A stretch of DNA of 64,000 nt, from positions 620,001-684,000 of the forward strand of contig JAPYXD010000713.1 of assembly GCA_030998225.1 (NCBI GenBank). The letters run 5' to 3'. The translations under genes were made by a program, and so were the position numbers. A model generated the notes under the pieces. The model ran no database searches. It was not told where the DNA came from and worked only from the letters and a program-made list of their open reading frames with translations. Within the stretch, counting starts at the first letter, position 1; the number at the start of each line of letters is the position of its first letter. This DNA comes from Diplolepis rosae. Lineage: Eukaryota; Arthropoda; Insecta; Hymenoptera; Diplolepididae. Of this stretch, positions 24,340-37,558 are shown piece by piece.

Positions 24340-27130
24340 GATCCAATTATTGATGATTTTCCGGACATAACCTTGAAGCTTCTGATTCTATATGAAGCCA
24401 TTACCATCTATTTTAATCATATCAATTTCGATCCAATGAATGATGATTTTCCGCACATAACCTTGAAACTTCTGATTCTATATAAAACCATTACCATCTG
24501 TTCTAATCATATTAAGTTTGATCCAATTAATGATGATTTTTGGCTCATAACCTGAAATCTAGTGATTTTTCATAAAAACAGTATCATCTTTTTTAATCAT
24601 ATCAAGTCTGATCCAAGTGATGATGATTTTCCGCACATAACCTTAAGCTTCTGATTCTATTTAAAACCATTACCATCTGTTTTAATCATATCAAGTTTGG
24701 TCCAATTAATGATGATTTTTCGGTCGTAACCTCAAATCTAGTGACTTTTCATAAAAATATCATCAACTGTTTTAATTATATCAAATGTGGTCCAATTAAT
24801 GATGATTTTCCGCACATAACCTAAAAACTACTAATTTCATATGGAAACATATCTATCTGTTTAATAAGGATGAATTTTGATCCAATTAATGATGATTTTT
24901 CTCTCATAACGTCAAATCTAGTGATTTTTCATAAAAACATTAACACTTTTTTTAATCATATCAAGCTTGATCCAATTAATGATGATTTTCCGCACATAAC
25001 CTTGAAACTTCTGATTCTATATAAAACCATTACCATCTGTTCTAATCATATCAAGTTTGGTCCAATTAATGATCATTTATCGTCTATAACCTGGAATCTA
25101 GTGACTTTTCATAAAAACATTATCATCTTTTTTAATCATATCAAGTTTGGTCCAATTAATGATGATTTTCCGCACATAACCTTGAAACTTCTGATTCTAT
25201 ATAAAACCATTACCATCTGTTCTAATCATATCAAGTTTGGTCCAATTAGTGATGATTTTTCGCCTATAACCTGAAATCTAGTGACTTTTCATAAAAACAT
25301 TATCATCTTTTTTAATCATATCAAGTTTGATCCAATTAATGATGATTTTCCGGACATAACCTTGAAACTTCTGATTCTATATAAAACCATTACCATCTGT
25401 TCTAATCATATCAAGTTTGGTCCAATTAATGATGATTTTTCGCTCATAACCTGAAATCTAGTGACTTTTCATAAAAACATTATAATCTTTTTTAATCATA
25501 TCAAGTTTGGTCCAATTAATGATGATTTTCCACACATAACCTAGAAACTTCTGATTCTATATAAAACCATTACCATCTGTTCTAATCATATCAAGTTTGA
25601 TCCAATTAATGATGATTTTCCGCACATAACCTTGAAGCTTCTGATTCTATATGAAGCCATTACCATCTGTTTTAATCATATCAAGTTCGATCCAATTAAT
25701 GATGATTTTCCGCACATAACCTTGAAACTTCGGATTCTATATAAAACCATTACCATCTTTTCTAATCATATCAAGTTTGGTCCAATTAATGATGATTTTC
25801 CGGACATAACCTTGAAGCTTCTGATTCTATATGAAGCCATTACCATCTGTTTTGATTATATCAAGTTTGATCCAATTAATGATGATTTTCCGCACATAAC
25901 CTTAAACTTCTGATTCTATTTAAAACCATTACCATCTGTTCTAATCATATCAAGTTTGGTCCAATTAGTGATGATTTTTCGCCTATAACCTGAAATCTAG
26001 TGACTTTTCATAAAAGCATCATCAACTGTTTTGATTATATCAAATTTGGTCCAATTAATGATGATTTTCCGCACATAACCTTAAACTTCTGATTCTATAT
26101 AAAACCATTACCATCTGTTCTAATCATATCAAGTTTGGTCCAATTAGTGATGATTTTTCGCCTATAACCTGAAATCTAGTGACTTTTCATAAAAACATTA
26201 TCATCTTTTTTAATCATATCAAGTTTGATCCAATTAATGATGATTTTTCACTCATAACCTGAAATCTAGTGTCTTTTCATAAAAAAAAAACATTAGCATC
26301 TTTTTTAATCATATTAAGTTTGATCCAATTAATGATGATTTTTCGCTCATAACCTGAAATCTAGTGACTTTTCATAAAAACATCATCAACTGTTTTGATT
26401 ATATCAAATTTGGTCCAATTAATGATGATTTTCCGCACATAACCTTGAAACTTCTGATTCTATATAAAACCATTACCATCTGTTCTAATCATATCAAGTT
26501 TGGTCCAATTAGTGATGATTTTTCGCCTATAACCTGAAATCTAGTGACTTTTCATAAAAACATTATCATCTTTTTTAATCATATCAAGTTTGATCCAATT
26601 AATGATGATTTTCCGCACATAACCTTAAACTTCTGATTCTATTTAAAACCATTACCATCTGTTCTAATCATATCAAGTTTGATCCAATTAATGATGATTT
26701 TCCGCACATAACCTTGAAGCTTCTGATTCTATATGAAGCCATTACCATCTGTTTTAATCATATCACGTTCGATCCAATTAATGATGATTTTCCGCACATA
26801 ACCTTGAAACTTCTGATTCTATATAAAACCATTACCATCTTTTCTAATCATATCAAGTTTGGTCCAATTAATGATGATTTTCCGGACATAACCTTGAAGC
26901 TTCTGATTCTAGATTAAGACATTACCATCTGTTTTAATCATATCAAGTTTGATCCAATTAATGATGATTTTCCGCACATAACCTTAAACTTCTGATTCTA
27001 TTTAAAACCATTACCATCTGTTCTAATCATATCAAGTTTGGTCCAATTAGTGATGATTTTTCGCCTATAACCTGAAATCTAGTGACTTTTCATAAAAGCA
27101 TCATCAACTGTTTTGATTATATCAAATTTG
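24340..27130 (+). repeat. 2.79-kb duplicated segment right of element 1
   Basis: This is the partner of the 17.2-20.06 kb segment. The site equivalent to the element 1 insertion point, about 27131, carries uninterrupted satellite. Element 1 therefore inserted after the duplication, or the duplication did not include the occupied site. The end coordinate is inferred from the 2792-bp period. Confidence 0.7.
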
Positions 27131-30100
27131 GTCCAATTAATGATGATTTTCCGCACATAACCTTAAACTTCTGATTCTATTTAAAACCATTACCATCTGT
27201 TCTAATCATATCAAGTTTGGTCCAATTAGTGATGATTTTTCGCCTATAACCTGAAATCTAGTGACTTTTCATAAAAACATTATCATCTTTTTTAATCATA
27301 TCAAGTTTGATCCAATTAATGATGATTTTTCACTCATAACCTGAAATCTAGTGATTTTTCATAAAAACATTATCATTTTTTTTAATCATATCAAGTTTGG
27401 TCCAATTAATGATGATTTTTCGTTCGTAACCTCAAATCTAGTGACTTTTCATAAAAACATCATCAACTGTTTTGATTATATCAAATTTGGTCCAATTAAT
27501 GATGATTTTCCGCACATAACCTTGAAACTTCTGATTCTATATAAAACCATTACCATCTGTTCTAATCATATCAAGTTTGGTCCAATTAGTGATGATTTTT
27601 CGCCTATAACCTGAAATCTAGTGACTTTTCATAAAAACATTATCATCTTTTTTAATCATATCAAGTTTGATCCAATTAATGATGATTTTCCGCACATAAC
27701 CTTAAACTTCTGATTCTATTTAAAACCATTACCATCTGTTCTAATCATATCAAGTTTGATCCAATTAATGATGATTTTCCGCACATAACCTTGAAACTTC
27801 TGATTCTATATAAAACCATTACCATCTGTTTTAATCATATCAAGTTCGATCCAATTAATGATGATTTTCCGCACATAACCTTGAAACTTCTGATTCTATA
27901 TAAAACCATTACCATCTGTTCTAATCATATCAAGTTTGGTCCAATTAATGATGATTTTTCGGACATAACCTTGAAACTTCTGATTCTATATGAAGCCATT
28001 ACCATCTGTTTTAATCATATCAAGTTCGATCCAATTAATGATGATTTTCCGCACATAACCTTGAAACTTCTGATTCTATATAAAACCATTACCATCTGTT
28101 CTAATCATATGAAGTTTGGTCCAATTAGTGATGATTTTTCGCCTATAACCTGAAATCTAGTGACTTTTCATAAAAACATTATCATCTTTTTTAATCATAT
28201 CGAGTTTGATCCAATTAATGATGATTTTCCGGACATAACCTTGAAACTTCTGATTCTATATAAAACCATTACCATCTGTTCTAATCATATCAAGTTTGAT
28301 CCAATTAATAATGATTTTCCGGACATAACCTTGAAGCTTCTGATTCTATATGAAGCCATTACCATCTGTTTTAATCATATCAAGTTCGATCCAATTAATG
28401 ATGATTTTCCGCACATAACCTTGAAACTTCTGATTCTATATAAAACCATTACCATCTTTTCTAATCATATCAAGTTTGGTCCAATTAATGATGATTTTCC
28501 GGACATAACCTTGAAGCTTCTGATTCTATATGAAGCCATTACCATCTGTTTTAATCATATCAATTTCGATCCAATTAATGATGATTTTCCGCACATAACC
28601 TTGAAACTTCTGATTCTATATAAAACCATTACCATCTGTTCTAATCATATTAAGTTTGGTCCAATTAGTGATGATTTTTCGCCTATAACCTGAAATCTAG
28701 TTGCTTTTCATAAAAACATCATCACCTTTTTAAATCATATTAAGTTTGGTCCAATTAAGGATGGTTCTCCACACATAACCTAAAAACTACTAATTTCATA
28801 TAAAAACATTATCATCTGTTTAAGTAGCATCAATTTTGAACCAATTAATAATGATTTTTCGCATATAACCTGGAATACTGTGAATTTTCATTAAAAATTT
28901 ATCATCTTTTTTAATCATATCAAGTTTGGTCCAATTAATGATGATTTTTCGCTCGTAACCTCAAATCTAGTGACTTTTCATTAAAACATCATCAACTGTT
29001 TTAATTATATCAAATGTGGTCCAATTAATGATGATTTTCCGCACATAACCTAAAAACTACTAATTTCATATGGAAACATAATGATTATCATCTTTTTTAA
29101 TCATATCAAGTTTGATCCAATTAATGATGATTTTCCGCACATAACCTTAAACTTCTGATTCTATTTAAAACCATTACCATCTGTTCTAATCATATCAAGT
29201 TTGATCCAATTAATGATGATTTTCCGCACATAACCTTGAAACTTCTGATTCTATATAAAACCATTACCATCTTTTCTAATCATATCATGTTTGGTCCAAT
29301 TAATGATGATTTTCCGGACATAACCTTGAAGCTTCTGATTCTATATGAAGCCATTACCATCTGTTTTAATCATATCAAGTTCGATCCAATTAATGATGAT
29401 TTTCCGCACATAACCTTGAAACTTCTGATTCTGTATAAAACCATTACCATCTTTTCTAATCATATCAAGTTTGGTCCAATTAATGATGATTTTCCGGACA
29501 TAACCTTGAAGCATCTGATTCTATATGAAGCCATTACCATCTATTTTAATCATATCAATTTCGATCAAATTAATGATGATTTTCCGCACATAACCTTAAA
29601 CTTCTTATTCTATTTAAAACCATTACCATCTGTTCTAATCATGTCAAGTTTGGTCCAATTAATGATGACTTTTCGCTCATAACCTGAAATCTAGTGACTT
29701 TTCATAAAAACATTATCATCTTTTTTAATCATATCAAGTTTGGTCCAATTAATGATGATTTTCCGGACATAACCTTGAAACTTCTGATTCTATATAAAAC
29801 AATTACAATCTGTTATAATCATATCAAGTTTGGTCCAATTAATGATGATTTTCCGGACATAACCTTGAAGCTTCTGATTCTATATGAAGCCATTACCATC
29901 TATTTTAATCATATCAAGTTTGATGCAATTAATGATGATTTTCCGCACATAATCTTGAAACTTCTGATTTTATATAAAACCATTACCATCTGTCTTAATC
30001 ATATCAAGTTTGGTCCAATTAATGATGATTTTTCGCTCATAACCTGAAATGTAGTGACTTTTCATAAATATAGTATCATCTTTTTTAATCATATCAAGTT

Positions 30101-33100
30101 AGATCCAATTAATGATGATTTTCCGCACATAACCTTAAGCTTCTGATTCTATTTAAAACCATTACCATCTGTTTTAATCATATCAAGTTTGGTCCAATTA
30201 ATGATGATTTTTCGGACGTAACCACAATTCTAGTGACATTCCATAAAAATATCATCAACTGTTTTAATTATATCAAATGTGGTCCAATTAATGATGATTT
30301 TCCGCACATAACCTAAAAACTACTAATTTCATATGGAAACATAACTATCTGTTTAATAAGGATGAATTTTGATCCAATTAATGATGATTTTTCTCTCATA
30401 ACGTCAAATCTAGTGAATTTTCGTAAAAATATCATCAGCTTTTTTAATCATATCAAGTTTGGTCCAATTAATGATGATTTTCCGCACATAACCTTGAAAC
30501 TTCTGATTCTATATAAAACCATTACCATCTGTTCTAATCATATCAAGTTTGGTCCAATTAGTGATGATTTTTCGCCTATAACCTGAAATCTAGTGACTTT
30601 TCATAAAAACATTATCATCTTTTTTAATCATATCAAGTTTGATCCAATTAATGATGATTTTCCGGACATAACCTTGAAACTTCTGATTCTATATAAAACC
30701 ATTACCATCTGTTCTAATCATATCAAGTTTGGTCCAATTAATGATGATTTTTCGCTCATAACCTGAAATCTAGTGACTTTTCATAAAAACATTATCATCT
30801 TTTTTAATCATATCAAGTTTGATCCAATTAATGATGATTTTCCGCACATAACCTTGAAACTTCTGATTCTTTATAAAGCTATTACCATCTGTTTTAATCA
30901 TATCAAGTTCGATCCAATTAATGGTGATTTTCCGCACATAACCTTGAAACTTCTGATTCTATATAAAACCATTACCATCTTTTCTAATCATATCAATTTT
31001 TGGTCCAATTAATGATGATTTTTCGCTTATAACCTGAAATCTAGTGACTTTTCATAAAAACATTATCATCTTTTTTAATCATATCAAGTTTGATCCAATT
31101 AATGATGATTTTCCGCACATAACCTTAAACTTCTGATTCTATTTAAAACCATTACCATCTGTTCTAATCATAACAAGTTTTTGTCCAATTAATGATGATT
31201 TTTCGCTCATAACCTGAAATCTAGTGACTTTTCATAAAAACATTATCATCTTTTTTAATCATATCAAGTTTGATCCAATTAATGATGATTTTCCGGACAT
31301 AACCTTGAAACTTCTGATTCTATGTAAAACCATTATCATCTGTTTTAATCATATCAAGTTTGGTCCAATTAATGATGATTTTTCGCTCATAACGTCAAAT
31401 CTAGTGAATTTTCGTAAAAATATCATCACCTTTTTTAATCATATCAAGTTTGATCCAATTAATGATGATTTTCCGCACATAACCTTGAAACTTCTGATTC
31501 TATATAAAACCATTGCCATCTGTTCTAATCATATCAAGTTTGGTCCAATTAATGATCATTTATCGCCTATAACCTGGAATCTAGTGACTTTTCATAAAAA
31601 CATTATCATCTTTTTTAATCATATCAAGTTTGGTCCAATTAATGATGATTTTCCGCACATAACCTTGAAACTTCTGCTTCTATATAAAACCATTACCATC
31701 TGTTCTAATCATATCAAGTTTGGTCCAATTAGTGATGATTTTTCGCCTATAACCTGAAATCTAGTGACTTTTCATAAAAACATTATCATCTTTTTTAATC
31801 ATATCAAGTTTGATCCAATTAATGATGATTTTCCGGACATAACCTTGAAACTTCTGATTCTATATAAAACCATTACCATCTGTTCTAATCATATCAAGTT
31901 TGGTCCAATTAATGATGATTTTTCGCTCATAACCTGAAATCTAGTGACTTTTCATAAAAACATTATCATCTTTTTTAATCATATCAAGTTTGATCCAATT
32001 AATGATGATTTTCCGCACATAACCTTGCAACTTCTGATTCTATATAAAGCCATTACCACCTGTTTTAATCATATCAAGTTCGATCCAATTAATGGTGATT
32101 TTCCGCACATAACCTTGAAACTTCTGATTCTATATAAAACCATTACCATCTTTTCTAATCATATCAATTTTGGTCCAATTAATGATGATTTTTCGTTTAT
32201 AACCTGAAATCTAGTGACTTTTCATAAAAACATTATCATCTTTTTTAATCATATCAAGTTAGATCCAATTAATGATGATTTTCCGGACATAACCTTGAAA
32301 CTTCTGATTCTATATAAAACCATTACCATCTGTTCTAATCATAACAAGATTGGTCCAATTAATGATGATTTTTCGCTCATAACCTGAAATCTAGTGACTT
32401 TTCATAAAAACATTATCATCTTTTTTAATCATATCAAGTTTGGTCCAATTAATGATGATTTTTCGCTCATAACCTGAAATCTAGTGACTTTTCATAAAAA
32501 CATTATCATCTATTTTAATCATATCAAGTTTGATCCAATTAATGATGATTTTCCGGACATAACCTTGAAACTTCTGATTCTATATAAAACCATTACCATC
32601 TGTTCTAATCATATCAAGTTTGGTCCAATTAATGATGATTTTTCGCTCATAACCTGAAATCTAGTGACTTTTCATAAAAACATTATCATCTTTTTTAATC
32701 ATATCAAGCTTGATCCAATTAATGATGATTTTCCGCACATAACCTTGCAACTTCTGATTCTATATAAAGCCATTACCACCTGTTTTAATCATATCAAGTT
32801 CGATCCAATTAATGGTGATTTTCCGCACATAACCTTGAAACTTCTGATTCTATATAAAACCATTACCATCTTTTCTAATCATATCAAGTTTGGTCCAATT
32901 AATGATGATTTTTAGCTTATAACCTGAAATCTAGTGACTTTTCATAAAAACATTATCATCTTTTTTAATCATATCAAGTTTGATCCAATTAATGATGATT
33001 TTTCGCACATAACCTTGAAACTTCTGATTCTATATAAAAACATTATCATCTTTTTTAATCAAATTAAGTTTGATCCAATTAGTGATGATTTTTCGGACAT

Positions 33101-34094
33101 AACCTTGAAGCTTCTGATTCTATATGAAGCCATTACCATCTGTTTTAATCATAATAATTTCGATCCAATTAATGATGATTTTCCGCACATAAACTTGAAA
33201 CTTCTGATTCTATATAAAACCATTACCATCTGTTCTAATCATATCAAGTTTGGTCCAATTAATGATGATTTTTCGGTCGTAACCTCAAATCTAGTGAATT
33301 TTCGTAAAAATATCATCACCTTTTTTAATCATATCAACTTTGATCCAATTAAGGATGGTTTTCCACGCATAACCTAAAAACTACTAATTTCATATAAAAA
33401 CATTATCATATGTTTAATTAGGATCAAGTTTGATCCAACTAATGATGATTTTTCACTCATAACCTGAAAACTACTAATTTCATATGGAAACATTACTATC
33501 TGTTTAATTAGAATGAATTTTGATCCAATTAATGATGATTTTTCTCTCATAACGTCAAATCTAGTGAATTTTCGTAAAAAAATCATCACCTTTTTTAATC
33601 ATATCAAGTTTGATCCAATTAAGTATGGTTTTCCACACATAACCTAAAAACTACTAATTTCATATAAAAACATTGCTATCTGTTTCATTAGAATGGAGTT
33701 TGATCCAATTAATGATGATTTCCCGGACATAACCTTGAAACTTCTGATTCTATATAAAACCATTACCATCTGTTCTAATCATATCAAGTTTGGTCCAATT
33801 AATGATGATTTTTCGCTCATAACCTGAAATCTAGTGACTTTTCATAAAAACATTATCATCTTTTTTAATCATATCAAGTTTGGTCCAATTAATGATGATT
33901 TTCCGCACATAGCCTTGAAACTTCTGATTCTATTTAAAACCATTACCATCTGTTCTAATCATATCAAGTTTGATCCAATTAATGATGATTTTCCGGACAT
34001 AACATAGAAGCTTCTGATTCTATATAAAGCCATTACCATCTGTTTTAATCATATCAAGTTCGATCCAATTAATGGTGATTTTCCGCACATAACC

Positions 34095-35894
34095 TTGAAA
34101 CTTCTGATTCTATATAAAACCATTACCATCTTTTCTAATCATATCAAGTTTGGTCCAATTAATGATGATTTTTCGCTTATAACCAGAAATCTAGTGACTT
34201 TTCATAAAAACATTATCATCTTTTTTAATCATATCAAGTTTGATCCAATTAATGATGATTTTCCGGACATAACCTTGAAGCTTCTGATTCTATATGAAGC
34301 CATTACCATCTGTTTTAATCATATCAAGTTCGATCCAATTAATGGTGATTTTCCGCACATAACCTTGAAACATCTGATTCTATATAAAACCATTACCATC
34401 TTTTCTAATCATATCAAGTTTGGTCCAATTAGTGATGATTTTTCGCCTGTAACCTGAAATCTAGTGACTTTTCATGAAAACATCATCACCTTTTTAAATC
34501 ATATTAAGTTTGGTCCAATTAAGGATGGTTCTCCACACATAACCTAAAAACTACTAATTTCATATAAAAACATTATCATCTGTTTAATTAGCATCAATTT
34601 TGAACCAATTAATGATGATTTTTCGCTTATAACCTGGTATCTAGTGACTTTTCATAAAAACATTATCATCTTTTTTAATCATATCAAGTTTGGTCCAATT
34701 AATGATGATTTTTCGCTCGTAATCTCAAATCTAGTGACTTTTCATAGAAACATCATCAACTGTTTTAATTATATCAAATGTTGTCCAATTAATGATGATT
34801 TTCCGCGCATAACCTAAAAACTACTAATTTCATATGGAAAGATTACTACCTGTTTAATTAGTATGAATTTTGATCCAATTAATGATGATTTTTCTCTCAT
34901 AACGTCAAATCTGGTGAATTTTCGTAAAAATATCATCACCTTTTTTAATCATATCAAGTTTGATCCAATTAAGGATGGTTTTCCACACATAACCTAAAAA
35001 CTACTGATTTCATATAAAAACATTATCATTTGTTTAATTAGGATCAAGTTTGATCCAATTAATGATGATTTTTCGCTTATACCCTGGAATCTAGTGACTT
35101 TTCATATAAACATTAACATCTTTTTTAATCATATCACGTTTGGTCCAATTAATGATGATTTTCCGCACATAACCTTGATACTTCTGATTCTTTATAAAGC
35201 TATTACCATCTGTTTTAATCATATCAAGTTCGATCCAATTAATGGTGATTTTCCGCACATAACCTTGAAACTTCTGATTCTATATAAAACCATTACCATC
35301 TTTTCTAATCATATCAATTTTGGTCCAATTAATGATGATTTTTCGCTTATAACCTGAAATCTAGTGACTTTTCATAAAAACGTTATCACCTTTTTTAATC
35401 ATATCAACTTTGATCCAATTAAGGATGGTTTTCCGGACATAACCTTGCAGCTTCTGATTCTATATGAAGCCATTACCATCTGTTTTAATCATATCAATTT
35501 CGATCCAATTTATGTTGATTTTCCGGACATAACCTTGAAACTTCTGATTCTATATAAAACCATTACCATCTGTTCTAATCATATCAAGTTTGGTCCAATT
35601 AATGATGATTTTTCGCTCATAACCTGAAATCTAGTGACTTTTCATAAAAACATTATCATCTTTTTTAATCATATCAAGTTTGGTCCAATTAATGATGATT
35701 TTCCGGACATAACCTTGAAACTTCTGATTCTATATAAAACCATTACCATCTGTTCTAATCATATCAAGTTTGATCCAATTAATGATGATTTTCCGGACAT
35801 AACATAGAAGCTTCTGATTCTATATGAAGCCATTACCATCTGTTTTAATCATATCAAGTTCGATCCAATTAATGGTGATTTTCCGCACATAACC
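34095..35894 (+). repeat. 1.80-kb tandem duplication, first copy
   Basis: A 120-codon open stretch starting at 34095 recurs at 35895, exactly 1800 bp or 20 monomers later, with only a few changes. The following monomers (34455-34920 and 36255-36720) also correspond in order. The second copy therefore covers about 35895-36960 and runs toward element 2. Confidence 0.78.
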
Positions 35895-37182
35895 TTGAAA
35901 CTTCTGATTCTATATAAAACCATTACCATCTTTTCTAATCATATCAAGTTTGGTCCAATTAATGATGATTTTTCGCTTATAACCAGAAATCTAGTGACTT
36001 TTCATAAAAACATTATCATCTTTTTTAATCATATCAAGTTTGATCCAATTAATGATGATTTTCCGGACATAACCTTGAAGCTTCTGATTCTATATGAAGC
36101 CATTACCATCTGTTTTAATCATGTCAAGTTCGATCCAATTAATGGTGATTTTCCGCACATAACCTTGAAACATCTGATTCTATATAAAACCATTACGATC
36201 TGTTCTAATCATATCAAGTTTGGTCCAATTAGTGATGATTTTTCGCCTGTAACCTGAAATCTAGTGACTTTTCATGAAAACATCATCACCTTTTTAAATC
36301 ATATTAAGTTTGGTCCAATTAAGGATGGTTCTCCACACATAACCTAAAAACTACTAATTTCATATAAAAACATTATCATCTGTTTAATTAGCATCAATTT
36401 TGATCCAATTAATGATGATTTTTCGCTTATAACCTGGAATCTAGTGACTTTTCATAAAAACATTATCATCTTTTTTAATCATATCAAGTTTGGTCCAATT
36501 AATGATGATTTTTCGCTCGTAACCTCAAATCTAGTGACTTTTCATAAAAACATCATCAACTGTTTTAATTATATCAAATGTTGTCCAATTAATGATGATT
36601 TTCCGCACATAACCTAAAAACTACTAATTTCATATGGAAACATGACTATCTGTTTAATTAGGATGAATTTTGATCCAATTAATGATGATTTTTCTCTCAT
36701 AACGTCAAATCTAGTGAATTTTCGTAAAAATATCATCACCTTTTTTAATCATATCAAGTTTGATCCAATTAAGGATGGTTTTCCACACATAACCTAAAAA
36801 CTACTAATTTCATATAAAAACATTATCATCTGTTTAATTAGGATCAAGTTTGATCCAATTAATGATGATTTTTCGCTTATAACCTGGAATCTAGTGACTT
36901 TTCATAAAAACATTATCATCTTTTTTAATCATATCAAGTATGGTCCAATTAATGACGATTTTCCGCACACAACCTTGAATCTTCTGATTCTATATAAAAC
37001 CATTACCATCTGTTCTAATCATATCAAGTTTGGTCCAATTAGTGATGATTTTTCGCTTATAACCTGAAATCTAGTGACTTTTCATAAAAACATTATCATC
37101 TTTTTTAATCATATCAAGTTTGGTCCAATTAATGATGATTTTCCGGACATAACCTTGAAACTTCTGATTCTATATAAAACCA

Positions 37183-37209
37183 TTTTTTTTTTTTTTTTTT
37201 TTTTTTTTT
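37183..37209 (-). other. Poly(A) tail of element 2 (oligo-T on the plus strand)
   Basis: 27 T residues follow ctatataaaacca. One or two may belong to the satellite target (aaaaccattacc). The 3' UTR proper ends ctcctcacc in element 2 and ctcctcac in element 1. Confidence 0.95.
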
Positions 37210-37558
37210 GGTGAGGAGGAAAAATGGCAAAATCTTTTATAGACGTTGTACAGGACTCTCCTAGGACGGGTCTAGGCATACCTGTTAAAACCAGAAAACC
37301 CCCTCTCTCGAACCAATACACCACCCGCGGAACCGCCTTTCGGCTTTGAACTTCACGGGTGGTTGGTTCCATTAAAGTCGCGTGCGACTCTTCCGTCATC
37401 CGTTCGCTCGGAACTTCCACCCGCGGCCACCCGCCCACTAGGACAACCGACCAGCCGCGCCACCCAGGGGAGAAACAAACAGATTCCTCCCCCGAACGAC
37501 GCGGACCGTCAAGTCTACCCGAGACGCAGGACCGCGGGCGCTGGCCCCGATGCGATTT
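37210..37558 (-). other. 3' UTR of element 2
   Basis: This is 349 nt, collinear with the 3' UTR of element 1. The half nearest the stop codon differs more between copies than the half nearest the poly(A), where about 80 nt are almost identical. That pattern suggests selection on the terminal part as the reverse transcriptase template end. The hairpin agtcg-cacg-cgact is also kept, with one loop change. Confidence 0.85.
37310..37369 (-). other. Predicted 3' UTR RNA hairpin with GAAA tetraloop, element 2
   Basis: On the minus strand the same fold as in element 1 is present: gaaccaa with ttggttc, ccacccg with cgggtgg, and gcc-gaaa-ggc at the tip. Compared with element 1, one stem pair is A-T instead of G-C and another is C-G instead of T-G, so pairing is maintained through sequence change. 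Confidence 0.65.

Larger units (their letters stand above)
24327..37182. repeat. 90-bp tandem satellite array, middle block
   Basis: This is the same satellite as the left block, in the same orientation, lying between the two retrotransposons. It opens with the second copy of the element 1 target-site duplication and ends inside a class-2 monomer at the oligo-T of element 2. Segments at 24.37-25.9 kb repeat those at 17.3-18.9 kb. Segments at 34.1 and 35.9 kb repeat each other 1800 bp apart. The 96-bp hybrid monomer occurs once here, at 29067. No gene, tRNA or other unique sequence is visible in this block. Confidence 0.97.

Noticed and set aside
33374..33589. Minus-strand open frames in the satellite (also at 49928-50137 and 58552-58761)
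   Set aside because: They are antisense readings of class-3 and class-1 units. The same peptide recurs only because the higher-order repeat recurs.
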